Positions 36,737 to 46,260 of a DNA stretch of 64,000 nt are shown piece after piece. The stretch is from Selaginella moellendorffii. Lineage: Eukaryota > Streptophyta > Lycopodiopsida > Selaginellales > Selaginellaceae. The notes under the pieces were generated by a model. It did no database searches. It saw nothing but the letters and a program-made list of their open reading frames with translations, and had not been told where the DNA came from. Position numbers and translations under genes: made by a program. The first letter of the stretch is position 1, and every line of letters starts with the position of its first letter. The stretch covers positions 1,198,767 to 1,262,766 of the forward strand of contig NW_003314266.1 in assembly GCF_000143415.4 (NCBI RefSeq). The letters are read 5' to 3'.

Positions 36737-39036
36737 ATGGACTCTTTAGAGTATCGTATGATATGCAAGAAAGGCGAAGGCACCTTCTCGGAGGTGCTGA
36801 AAGCACAATGCCACAAATCCAACAAATATGTAGCTATCAAATGTATGAAGAACACTTTCGACAGTTTAGAACAGGTGACTTATCTGTTTATCCTCTTTTC
36901 TTTTTCTCATCCGTGTAGTTTATCTCATTTGCTCAGGTAACCAATCTCCGAGAAATCCAGGCTTTGCAGAGGCTTTCACCTCACACGAATGTGATAAAGC
37001 TCTTGGAAGTTCTCTAGTAAGATAACCATTCGCTTTGTTTAAATGCGGTGCTTACGTTCGTCAGTAATGTTTTTTCTGCAGCGATCAGCCTACGGGAAGG
37101 TTAGCGTTAGTTTTCGAGCTCATGGACATGAACATCTACGAATTGATCCGCGGGAGGCGAACCTATGTCTCCGAAGACCGGATCAAGAGCTATATGTTTC
37201 AGCTCTTAAAAGGTATGCTGACTGTTACAACGCTGAGCTGACAGATGCTTTCTTCTTCAGCAATGGATCACATGCACAGAAACGGTATTTTCCATCGAGA
37301 CATAAAGCCAGAAAACATCTTAATCATGGAAGAATCCCTCAAGGTACTGTGTTTCTCAGCTGTAACCTGTGTGGTTCTAATGTTTTTTACATGTGAATTG
37401 CAGCTTGCAGACTTGGGAAGTTGTCGAGGTGTTTATTCAAAGCAGCCATACACTGAATACATCTCGACAAGATGGTAACAAACTCGCTGAGGCTTCTTTT
37501 TTTTTTTTTGCGACAAGATGGTAACCAGAAAATTAATAATCCGAGTTTTGCTCAATTTCTCGTTTTTAAGCATAAACTGCAGGTATCGAGCCCCGGAATG
37601 CCTTCTTACAGACGGCTACTACAATTACAAAATGGATATGTGGGGAGTTGGATGCGTCTTTTTCGAGATTATTAGCTTGTTTCCTCTTTTTCCAGGTATA
37701 TTCTCGTGTGGAAGCATCAAACAGGACTCATCTGCTCTTTCCAGGAACTAATGAGCTGGATCAAATACAAAAAATTCATAAAGTCATGGGAACACCTCCA
37801 CAGCAGCTGCTAGACAAAATGAGGAGGTATTAGATCCGTTTTTCGGCTTTGTTTCCAATGTCTCTGTTTTGTCAGCAGGAGATCTCAGCATGCGGACTTT
37901 AAGTTCCCCCAGCAAGACGGGACTGGGATCGCAAGGCTCATTCCTCATGCGTCACCGGCTTGCGTTGAGCTTCTAAACAAACTCCTTGCTTATAACCCGG
38001 ATGACAGGTTTGTGAATTTGCTTGCAACTAAACATGTCAGTAATTTTTTTGTAGCAGGATATCGGCCAGGCAGGCGCTGAGACATCCTTACTTCAAGGAG
38101 CTGCGCGAGAAGGAAAAGCTACAGCAGGCCTTTGCGAATGCTAACAGGGCTAACAGTCTGCGGCCGTCACCAAGGTACTGGCAGAAAGCTCGGTTTCGCA
38201 CTTTGTAAAACTTTTATCCATTGCAGTCATCGCAGACTAGCCATGCACGACGTTTCCCCTCAAAAGTCGAAAGACGAGGATGCAAAGCTGCAAGGCCTGG
38301 GGACTGGGAATCCGAGTGCCGCAAGCACACCACGATCAATGGCTAGTACACAGCTTCCGTGCCTCAACGTGAATAGCAAAGCTAAAGAGGTACTACGCTA
38401 TTGTTTTGTCGTGAGGTTTTTCTCAGTTACGTTTTAGCTTTCACAGGACGGGAAAGACACAGGTGGTTCCAGTCCTTTATCTCATGCTGGGGATTCGCGA
38501 ACGCCAGCGACGTTAACTTCTGTTGGCTCCGCTGTATCAGTGAATGTTGGTGGAGCTACAGACGCTGGGAGTTCGTGCATGGATTTAGACGGCGGCGGCG
38601 GCGGCGGCGGGTGTAGCAGCTCTACTCATGGATTGCCACCGATCAAGAACAGCTATACGTTGTCCATGCTTTCTCCAAAGCCGCAGCTCTCAAGTCTACA
38701 CAGGCACTCACATTATCATTCACCAAAGGTACTCCCCTTTTGTTTCTTTCTTTGAGACTGATGGTCCTTGCCTCAGGCACATAGTGTCAAAGGTGTGAAG
38801 ATCGTGAAAGGCACCAAGAGCCACCGTGTTCTTCCGGAGCTATCGCCCAAGAGCATCTCCGGAGGATACAAGCCCGGGGAGCCGCCGCCTTACAAGAAGC
38901 GAGCCAATTCCAAGTAAGGGAGCTTCGTTTTGTTTGTCAATTCTCCAATCAATTTCTCACAAATGTTTGTCATTCCAGGTACACAAGTCCATACTCGCAA
39001 AAGTATATCAATCACCTCGCAGCGACATTGGTTTGA
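36737..39036 (+). CDS. MOK: MOK/LF4-type ciliary MAPK-like kinase
   Basis: Thirteen coding exons: 36737-36874, 36937-37016, 37082-37212, 37261-37343, 37404-37474, 37583-37695, 37745-37826, 37879-38007, 38058-38174, 38227-38389, 38447-38728, 38777-38913 and 38979-39036, 527 residues. The kinase domain has the Gly loop GEGTFSEV (13-20), Lys35, HRDIKPEN (Asp130), DLG in place of DFG (147-149), a Thr161-Glu-Tyr163 activation loop, and the MOK-specific stretch [15 protein letters not shown] and [20 protein letters not shown]. Animal MOK and Chlamydomonas LF4 restrain cilium or flagellum length. The C-terminal 230 residues are low complexity, with a GGC microsatellite coding six glycines, and end [15 protein letters not shown] leader intron is possible. 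A role in sperm flagella is inferred. Confidence 0.93.
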
Positions 39037-39163
39037 CAAAAAAAAATGCGAGACTTTTGCTTGCCATCGACAAAAAGGAAAAGCCAATTTTTCTCTGTAT
39101 AATCAAACAAGGGAGAGCACATTATATTTGTTGGCATGAGGAGCAGAAAACTACGTGCAATTC

Positions 39164-40042
39164 ATGGAAAGGACTTACTGCCTCATTGGCATACTTTTTA
39201 CTCTCATTCTTTTACCAGCGAGTCGCGCAGTAGATCTTCAATATGGCGGAATTCGAAGGCTAACAAGGCCAATCGCAACGATAGTAATGACAGCGATTAG
39301 AGACCTCATCCAAAAATCCACAAGATCGCCTTGGCTATCAATGGGCTATAGCTTCACACGGAGCATTCCTGTCGGAGGAGGATACTTCGTCCATATAAGG
39401 ATTTGGATCACTGTTCCTCTTCGCAATGGGCTCACAGCCTTCGCTCCATCGTCTTTCCAAGAATCGACGCTGGAAATTCGGCAACAGCTCTTTGATATTC
39501 TCCGCTACGTTTGGGAGTTTGTGGTCGGCATGCGCATGGAATTTATGAGCGCCGTGGAGGGAATCTATGGAATCGAGTACCACCGCACCACAAATCCCCG
39601 CGACGAGCTGCTTAGTGTTAATCACGCCGCTTATAATCGCTTCCAAAGCGTGGTTGGCAGTGGCAGCGAGAGCGTCTCTAAGACCAACTTAGTGAGTAAC
39701 ACGCCGTTTAAGTACCTGCGCGATTCGCTAATCTCCACCAGCCTTCGCTATAAGCTGGAGATGCGAGGCGGCTGTTACCTCGTGTTGTACGACACAGCTT
39801 TTCACGACGATATTTGGACCAGTGGCACGTACGGACTTGGCTATGGATGCTTTGTGGAGCTCGAGCCCAGCCCTAACCTGGCGATCTATGACGAAGGTGG
39901 GAAGCTCGTGAGGTATCTCTACGAATCTGGCTGTGACAACTGCGATCGATCGTCGGCGCTGGTCGTCCAGGACGATGGGAATGTGGTGCTCTACCTGACC
40001 GACACTGGCGAGGCGATCTGGGCTACCGGGACGAATCGCTGA
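39164..40042 (+). CDS. Secreted protein: unknown N-terminal domain plus GNA-type lectin, copy 1
   Basis: A 292-residue intronless frame. Residues 1-23 form a signal peptide. Residues about 25-150 form an unrecognised domain (QYGGIRRLTRP; YFVHIRIWITVPLRNGLTAF; AVEGIYGIEYHR). Residues about 175-292 fit a bulb-type (GNA, beta-prism II) lectin: NLVSNTPFKYLRDSL start, then three strand repeats, EMRGGCYLVLY, ELEPSPNLAIY and VQDDGNVVLY with WATGT. Only the last repeat keeps the full Gln-Asp-Asn-Val-Tyr mannose-site pattern. A Cys pair (ESGCDNCDRSS) may form a disulfide. GNA lectins bind mannose and often serve defence or recognition outside the cell. The start is the ATG at 39164. Confidence 0.82.
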   Translation: MERTYCLIGILFTLILLPASRAVDLQYGGIRRLTRPIATIVMTAIRDLIQKSTRSPWLSMGYSFTRSIPVGGGYFVHIRIWITVPLRNGLTAFAPSSFQESTLEIRQQLFDILRYVWEFVVGMRMEFMSAVEGIYGIEYHRTTNPRDELLSVNHAAYNRFQSVVGSGSESVSKTNLVSNTPFKYLRDSLISTSLRYKLEMRGGCYLVLYDTAFHDDIWTSGTYGLGYGCFVELEPSPNLAIYDEGGKLVRYLYESGCDNCDRSSALVVQDDGNVVLYLTDTGEAIWATGTNR

Positions 40043-40222
40043 GCCAGGAAATGGATTTTCTGTGAGAACATCCGAGCAATCCAGATTCTCCTGTGCAAAA
40101 ATTCGAGCGCATTGTTTCCCTCTCTCAAATGTTCACGCTGGGATCCTCTAGACGTGGCTCCCGGCGGGCGGCTCTCCGGATTTCCTCCGCCACGGCCCTG
40201 TAATCGGCGGCCTGTGCGACGA

Positions 40223-40474
40223 TCACAGCTGTGAGATCGATCTGGGACGCAATCTACGTACTGTGTTGAGGCCGAATGCTCCGCCCAGGAGCCCTAGGAA
40301 CCCACAAGCTCCAGCTCCCACGTAGAGCGTCGCGATCCCCAGGGCCTTGCTCGCGATCGCCGCTCCGGATCCATGCGCGCCGGAATGCTTGAGCTTCCTG
40401 GCAACCAACAGCTGTGAAATCGACAATCCCGAGTAGATTGCCGGCAAACAGCACGTATCGGCGATCTTCGCCAT
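40223..40474 (-). CDS. Small hydrophobic protein of unknown function
   Basis: An 83-residue frame beginning MAKIADTCCLPAIYSG. A Gly/Ala-rich hydrophobic stretch (IATLYVGAGACGFLGLLGGAFGL) could cross a membrane. I do not recognise the family. Beyond the apparent stop, in another frame, sequence reads like protein (AADYRAVAEEIRRAARREPR) down to about 40125. This suggests either a frameshift or a missed intron, so the real protein may be about 35 residues longer. No intron of normal size joins them. An ATG at 40528 would add 18 residues; 40474 is preferred because the telo-box-like motif at 40484-40494 then lies in the leader. Confidence 0.5.
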   Translation of the reverse strand: MAKIADTCCLPAIYSGLSISQLLVARKLKHSGAHGSGAAIASKALGIATLYVGAGACGFLGLLGGAFGLNTVRRLRPRSISQL

Positions 40475-40885
40475 AGCCAGAGCTTTAGGGTTTAGCGAAG
40501 ACTTTATTGACTTTGATTGACTTTGCATTGAAAGAAAACTATTAGTAAAACCATAACTTTTATGATGTTATCAATTCAACTTGTATGAAATCCTGTTGTT
40601 CTTGGCTTTGATTCCCGTGAGCTCAACTTTGAAATTGTTTGTTAAACTTTACAACAATAGACCAATTCTTTGTTTGTTTCGCCAATGTATTGCTATATAA
40701 ATCACCTTGCACTACTATGCGTGACTTTTGTTTTGCACTTTTGTTAGAAAGAGCCCCATTTTCTCTGTCAATCAAACAAGGCTAAATAACAAAACAAGGA
40801 AAAAATTTCATCGTTGACAATAGCAACCATAATTTTCTGAAAGTGTTTCGAGCTGATTATAAAATTAATACTAACTACATCCTCC

Positions 40886-41752
40886 ATGGGGCGATTTAGT
40901 TGCATCGCCATAGTTCTCATTCTTATTTTCTCACCAGTGTGTGGAGTTTATATAGAATGGGGTGGCAGTAGTGCGCTATCGAGATCGATAGTAACCGTCA
41001 TAGTTACCGCGATTAGAAATCTCATCATGGTTAGCACAAGAAGGCCTTGGATATCAACAGCCTTTAGCATTACACGAAGCATTCCTATCGGAGGAGGACA
41101 CTTCGTCCATATAAGAATTTGGATCACTACCCCTCTTCGCAATGGCCTCACAGCCTTCTCTCCATTTTCTTCCCAAGTATCGGCCTTGGAAATTCGACGC
41201 GATCTATTGGATATTCTCCGCAACATTTGGGAAGTTGTGGTTGCAGAAGGAGTCGAATTTATGAGTGCCGTGGAGGGAATCTATGGAATCGAGTACCACC
41301 GATCTACAAATCCCCGTGACGAGCTGCTTGGCGTTAATCCCGCCGCACACTACCAAAGCGTGCTTAGCAGTGGCAGCGAGAGCGTCTCTAAGACCAACTT
41401 AGTGAGTAACACGCCGTTTAAGTTCCTGCGTGATTCGCTAATCTCCACCAGCCTTCGTTATAAGCTGGAGATGCGAGGCGGCTGTTACGTCGCGTTGTAC
41501 GACAGAGATTTCCGGGATGATATTTGGACCAGTGGGACGTACGGACTTGGCTATGGATGCTTCCTGGAGCTCGAGCCCAGTCCTAACCTGGCGATCTATG
41601 ACGAAGGTGGGAAGCTCGTGAGGTATCTCTACGAATCCGGCTGTGACAAGTGCGATCGATCGTCGGCGCTGGTCGTCCAGGACGATGGGAATGTGGTGCT
41701 CTATTTGACCGACACTGGTGAGGCGATCTGGGCTACCGGAACGAATCGCTGA
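40886..41752 (+). CDS. Secreted protein: unknown N-terminal domain plus GNA-type lectin, copy 2
   Basis: A 288-residue intronless frame with the same layout as copy 1. It has a signal peptide (MGRFSCIAIVLILIFSPVCG), the unknown domain (EWGGSSALSRSIV; HFVHIRIWITTPLRNGLTAF) and the lectin domain from about residue 170 to the end. The three lectin repeats are EMRGGCYVALY, ELEPSPNLAIY and VQDDGNVVLY. The lectin half is nearly identical to copies 1 and 3, while the N-terminal half differs at many residues. Its 3' flank (41826-41900) repeats about 40 bp found downstream of copy 1 and then skips the small-protein gene, showing it arose by tandem duplication followed by deletion. Confidence 0.82.
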   Translation: MGRFSCIAIVLILIFSPVCGVYIEWGGSSALSRSIVTVIVTAIRNLIMVSTRRPWISTAFSITRSIPIGGGHFVHIRIWITTPLRNGLTAFSPFSSQVSALEIRRDLLDILRNIWEVVVAEGVEFMSAVEGIYGIEYHRSTNPRDELLGVNPAAHYQSVLSSGSESVSKTNLVSNTPFKFLRDSLISTSLRYKLEMRGGCYVALYDRDFRDDIWTSGTYGLGYGCFLELEPSPNLAIYDEGGKLVRYLYESGCDKCDRSSALVVQDDGNVVLYLTDTGEAIWATGTNR

Positions 41753-42196
41753 ACGAATTTTTATCCAGGAAATCGATTATTCATCCAGCGGCATTCCATC
41801 TCTCTTTCACCTTGTTCGTGCTCAAATCAAATGTTCACGCTGGGATCCTCTAGACGTGGCCACGGCGGCGACCTCTAGACGATCATAGCAATCTCTTGTT
41901 TTAGGGCTAAAGTTGAAGGTAGTTAGGAGATTTTTGGATCTTTGGATAATAATGTCGATGGATATTACTCTTAAAATGTCTTTAAATGCATAAACAAGAC
42001 CTAGAACTCTTTGTTTTGTTGTATTGCTCGTCCATATCGCAAAAGGATACAATTACGCATGACTTTTGATTGCTAGACAAGAAGAGGAGCTCCATTTTCT
42101 CTGTGAATCAAAGAAAAGAAAACAACAAAACAAGGATTATCGTTGAAACATGTTGGGCTATAAACATGGGGTATTAATATTTGAACTACATGCTTC

Positions 42197-43069
42197 ATGG
42201 GTCGATCTAATCATCTTGACAACATCGCCATAGTTCTCATTCTTATCTTTTCACCAGTGTGTTGCGCAGTTGAAATAAAATGGGGTGGCAGTAGCGAGCT
42301 ATCAAGAAACGTGGTAACGATCATATTTACTGCGATTAGAGATCTCATCCAGGCTACCACAAGAAGGCCTTGGATATCAACGGCCTTTAGCATTACACAC
42401 AGCATTCCTATAGGAGGATACGTTGTCCGTATAAGAATTTGGATCACTGCCCCTATTCGCAATGGCCTCACAGCCTTCACTCCATTTTCTTCCCGAGAAT
42501 CGGCCTTGGAAATTCGACGCCAATTCTACGATATTCTCTACCGCATTTGGGCACTTGTGGTCGCCGAAGGCGTGGAATACATGACTGCCGTGGAGGGAAC
42601 CTATGGAATCGAGTACCACCGCAGAAATTCCCGCGACGAGCTGCTTAGTTTTCAGCCCGCAACTCTCTCCCAAAGCGTGGCTAGCAGTGGCAGCGAGAGC
42701 GTCTCTAAGGCCAACTTAGTGAGTAACACGCCGTTTAAGTACCTGCGCGATTCGCTAATCTCCACCTGCCTTCGCTATAAGCTGGAGATGCGAGGCGGCT
42801 GTTACGTCGCGTTGTACGACAAAGATTTGCGCGACGATATTTGGACCAGTGGCACGTACGGACTTGGCTATGGATGCTTCGTGGAGCTCGAGCCCAGCCC
42901 TAACCTGGCGATCTATGACGAAGGTGGGAAGCTTGTGAGGTATCTCTACCAATCGGGCTGCGATAACTGCGATCAATCATCAGCGCTTGTCGTCCAGGAC
43001 GATGGGAATGTGGTGCTCTATCTGACCGACACTGGGGAGGCGATCTGGGCTACCGGGACCAATCGCTGA
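42197..43069 (+). CDS. Secreted protein: unknown N-terminal domain plus GNA-type lectin, copy 3
   Basis: A 290-residue intronless frame. The signal peptide is MGRSNHLDNIAIVLILIFSP followed by VCC. The N-terminal domain (KWGGSSELSRNVV; YVVRIRIWITAPIRNGLTAF; AVEGTYGIEYHRR) lacks the Gly-Gly-Gly triplet of copies 1 and 2, having only Gly-Gly. The lectin domain is as in the other copies, with VQDDGNVVLYLTDTGEAIWA at the end. A second Cys occurs in the linker (STCLRYKLEMRGGC), which could change disulfide pairing. The gap to the mitochondrial uS7 gene is only 91 bp. Confidence 0.82.
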   Translation: MGRSNHLDNIAIVLILIFSPVCCAVEIKWGGSSELSRNVVTIIFTAIRDLIQATTRRPWISTAFSITHSIPIGGYVVRIRIWITAPIRNGLTAFTPFSSRESALEIRRQFYDILYRIWALVVAEGVEYMTAVEGTYGIEYHRRNSRDELLSFQPATLSQSVASSGSESVSKANLVSNTPFKYLRDSLISTCLRYKLEMRGGCYVALYDKDLRDDIWTSGTYGLGYGCFVELEPSPNLAIYDEGGKLVRYLYQSGCDNCDQSSALVVQDDGNVVLYLTDTGEAIWATGTNR

Positions 43070-43160
43070 GAAATCTAAGCTTCTAAAATTCGAGAAATCG
43101 TTTTAAGTCCCAATGTCTCAATTAGGATTTAGGGTTTATGGTTTCTAGGGCAGAAGAAGA

Positions 43161-43898
43161 ATGGCGCACTCTCTCCGCCTGATCGCGCGGCGCGGCGCGC
43201 AATGCCGGGGCAGGACGAATGCGCTTGGCAGCGGCGGCGCCGGATCCTTGCTCCGCCGGGATTTCCATGTAAGCGCCCCGAGCTCCAACAACTTCCTCCT
43301 CAACAGCCTCTTCCGCTTTGGCGGCCAGTCCTACCAGCAGCAGCAGCAGCAGCAGCAGCAGGCCGCGGCGGAGGCGCCGCCGCCCAAGGAGGAGCGGCGC
43401 GCGCGCAAGCCCCGCGAATACATGGAGCGATCGGCCGACACGCTCTCCTATGTCAAGGACCTCAACATCAAGCAGCGCCTCATGGTGAAGAAGTTTATGA
43501 ACTCGTGCATGCGCCAGGGGAAGAAGACCAAGGCCCGGACGATGTGCTTCAAGGCGTTTGAGCGCCTGGCGAACCACGGCGACGTTCTCCACATCCTGGA
43601 GACCGCGGTGGAGAATGTGAAGCCGATCTGCGAGGTCCGGAGGGTGCGCGTCGCCGGGAGCACGCACAACGTCCCCGCGGCCATCCCGCTCCACCGGCAG
43701 CAGAGCCTGTCCATGCGCTGGATCGTCCAGGCGGCCAGGAACCGGTTCAAGGCCAAGAAGAAGATGGGCATGCCCAAGGCGCTGGCGGACGAGCTGCTGG
43801 ATGCGTCCAAGAGAAGCGGCGCGGCGAGGAAGAAGCGGGATGATCTCCACCGGCTGGCCGAGGCGAACAGGACGTTGGCGCACTATCGGTGGTGGTGA
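43161..43898 (+). CDS. RPS7: Mitochondrial small-subunit ribosomal protein uS7, nuclear-encoded
   Basis: A 245-residue intronless frame. The first 40 residues are Arg/Ser-rich without acidic residues (MAHSLRLIARRGAQCRG), a mitochondrial targeting pattern. A polyglutamine tract follows, coded by a CAG microsatellite at about 43336-43362. The S7 domain starts at about residue 105 (NIKQRLMVKKFMNSCMRQGK) and includes ETAVENVKPICEVRRVRVAG and the C-terminal NRTLAHYRWW typical of uS7. It binds the head of the small rRNA. In many seed plants rps7 is still mitochondrial; a nuclear copy fits a lineage with a gene-poor mitochondrial genome. A telo-box-like TTTAGGGTTTA lies at 43128-43138. Confidence 0.93.
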   Translation: MAHSLRLIARRGAQCRGRTNALGSGGAGSLLRRDFHVSAPSSNNFLLNSLFRFGGQSYQQQQQQQQQAAAEAPPPKEERRARKPREYMERSADTLSYVKDLNIKQRLMVKKFMNSCMRQGKKTKARTMCFKAFERLANHGDVLHILETAVENVKPICEVRRVRVAGSTHNVPAAIPLHRQQSLSMRWIVQAARNRFKAKKKMGMPKALADELLDASKRSGAARKKRDDLHRLAEANRTLAHYRWW

Positions 43899-43909
43899 CG
43901 GTCGATCCA

Positions 43910-44330
43910 AAGCTTGACAATCCAAAAGCTGGTGGGTTCATCCATCCAGAAGTTCTGGTTGACACAGCTCTCCTTTCTCTGAGATCACATTTTCACCGTT
44001 TTGGCCGACAATTGGAAGAAAAACTTGTTTCGTTCTTGCTATATACCACAACACCTCCCTCCACGACATGCTGCGTGTGCTTCATCTTCAAGAATCCTCC
44101 AACTTTTCTCACATCTCTTGCTGTGCAAAAGAGCTTCACTTCTATGTTCTAGGAGCAATCCTGCCAAATCGCAGCCAACTCTTTTATGTGCTCCATCTCA
44201 ACATAGCAAGTGGCAACGCAACCATGTCTCCTAAAATACAAATGCACGAGCAGCTCTTTAGCACTGCTCCTCCTGGCCCGGAAAGATTGATCATCCTGTC
44301 AATCGAAAGCTTGAAATTAAGAATCACAGA
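43910..44330 (-). pseudogene. NERD-gene relic (3' exons and 3' flank)
   Basis: This segment matches the 3' part of the intact NERD gene (47653-48131) and its downstream flank, in the same orientation. It keeps wording from exon 6 (GTTGGCTGCGA), part of the intron acceptor and exon 7 up to about 44050, with stops and indels throughout. Positions 44285-44330 resemble intron 4. It is a decayed copy. Confidence 0.65.
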
Positions 44331-44429
44331 CTATTTGTGGTGTCAAACCCGCCAGATATCCTGCTACAAATACCGCGTCTCTAGGAGGATCAAGCTCTTG
44401 TTTTTGAGCTCGTCAAGCTCGAGGTACTA

Positions 44430-44765
44430 GCGGCTATGGCGATGGTGCTGATAACTGGCTGTGCAGAGGGTGGAATCTGCGGATTCAAAGTTTATGCCGC
44501 CGTGCAAAGCTTGCGAGCTCTAAACGCTTCAGCTGGACGTGATGAGCGACGAGTCCGTGCCATCCTCCGAGGATGTACAGCAGCCGAGCTTTGCTTTCCA
44601 AGTAAACTTCTTGAGGATGTTCCAGGCAGTGGTTCCCAACATGGCGGAGCAAAGGCAGGGCCGGATCATCAACGTCGGCAGGATGTTCGTTGCTTGGAGC
44701 TGGCGCCACTGGGGATCCAGATGGTGTTGATTGTCCCCGGCTCCCAGCTTGGAGCTATGGCCTAG
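44430..44765 (+). pseudogene. Short-chain dehydrogenase/reductase relic
   Basis: The fragment begins with the nucleotide-binding start (MVLITGCAEGGI) of SDR enzymes, then jumps with a deletion to KVYAAVQSL. In a second frame it reads VQQPSFAFQVNFLRMFQAVV, then PNMAEQRQGRIINVG, and in a third frame LELAPLGIQMVLIVPG. These are the SDR blocks in correct order but in three frames, and the catalytic Tyr-x3-Lys region is deleted. It most resembles the AYR1-like acyldihydroxyacetone-phosphate reductase branch. Non-functional. Confidence 0.75.
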
Positions 44766-46180
44766 TGGAAGCTCATTGCCGAGTGCTGTTGTATTAGAAT
44801 AAGACGTATATTTTATTTTGTACTTTTAAATACAAATAATATAGTAATTTATGGCATGATAAGGCCTAAATAAAAGGGTTGTGCATTCTACCTGATATAT
44901 CTTTCTTGCAGCGCTTCCACTGGTTTGTCTGGCATGCATTTTGATTTCAAGATTGATCTCTTGAGTTTGAATTTCTTGAGCTCTGCAGGCCTCCTACCCT
45001 AAAACCTCCATGGCTAAGATCTCTCTGGAATCAAATTGATTTGCATCTCAGACATGGTATCCTTGTCAGCCAATGCCCCCCACGGACTTTGCAAGCAGCA
45101 TTTCACCATCTCTGATTAGGGAACCCATTTTATACTGTCCAGCAGCAAAAAGGCAACTGATCGGTACGAAATGTGAAATATGGAGCCGAAATCAATCAAG
45201 AGCGTCTCATGATGCCTTCTTTGTGGCGGCCAGAAGAAGCTTGGCAGCACACAAGAATACTTTTGAGCATGGCTGGCCACCTATGTGGGTGTTCATGACA
45301 CCACAAAGTTCCTCGAGAGCCAATCGTTCAAACCTCCACACAAAAAATTTCCATGCATCTTTTTAGACATTCCCAAGATTCTGGGTTTCTAATTTCTGGT
45401 TCCATGCTCCACAAACATTTGATGTTGCTCTTCACCTTTAATAGCTTACAACCTCAACATAGGAACCACAGATTCTTATTGTTCTGGGTAGCTCCCACGA
45501 CAGTTACCAAGATTTCGTTGAAGGGTTTAAGTTATGAGATTGGAGTTGCCATTCTTGATGATGGTATGGGTTTGTTTACATAAGTTTGCATAAATGACAT
45601 CTCCTATCTTTGTGCAATTGATCTTTTCATCAAGTGAGTAGTAAAATACATTAATGACTTTGTGGAGTGGGAAAAGGAGGGTATGAGTCTGTGTGAGAGA
45701 TTTTCACTCTTATGATTTATCCTTTATGTATAGATAGGGTGTGAGAAAAAATATATGTAAAAAAAGGTTTCTTGGAAGATTTCTATAACATGGTTAAGTC
45801 CAATAAACTATTGAAATGCCAAAAATTTATGCACTTAATTAGGAACATGAGAAATTGATAAAGCTAATATTTTACCACAAGAACAACACAATTCACTTGC
45901 TCAGAAAAACTATTACAATCAATGCCCACTTTTGCACTCCAATCATTTGTAGTTACTTTTTCACCAATTGATTGCTAACTAAATTAAGTGTGAGAAATGA
46001 CACTCGTGAGAGCAATTGATGCACCATGCTTTACATTAGGGTGTATTACAATCAAAATATGAGGTAGAACTGCATGAAATGAGAGACAAATACATTTAAC
46101 ATCATGTTGTTTGAGATCACAGGGCATCAAGTCTTGAGTGGGAGTTTAATCCATGGCATATCCTATATGACAAAAATATT

Positions 46181-46185
<5 letters not shown>

Positions 46186-46219
<34 letters not shown>
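46186..46219. repeat. (TA)n microsatellite
   Basis: About 17 TA units flanked by an inverted repeat on its right side (46233-46260). Confidence 0.92.
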
Positions 46220-46224
<5 letters not shown>

Positions 46225-46232
46225 TAATCACA

Positions 46233-46260
46233 TTTTAATTGGTTTTATAGCCAATTAAAA
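46233..46260. repeat. Perfect 10-bp inverted repeat (hairpin)
   Basis: TTTTAATTGG and CCAATTAAAA are exact reverse complements separated by 8 bases. Outer flanks (AATCACA... and ...AGTGATT) extend the symmetry imperfectly, as in the end of a small MITE-like element. Confidence 0.6.

Noticed and set aside
45073-45583. Open frames of 97 and 76 codons
   Set aside because: No motif, signal or family wording; probably chance frames or unreadable element remains.
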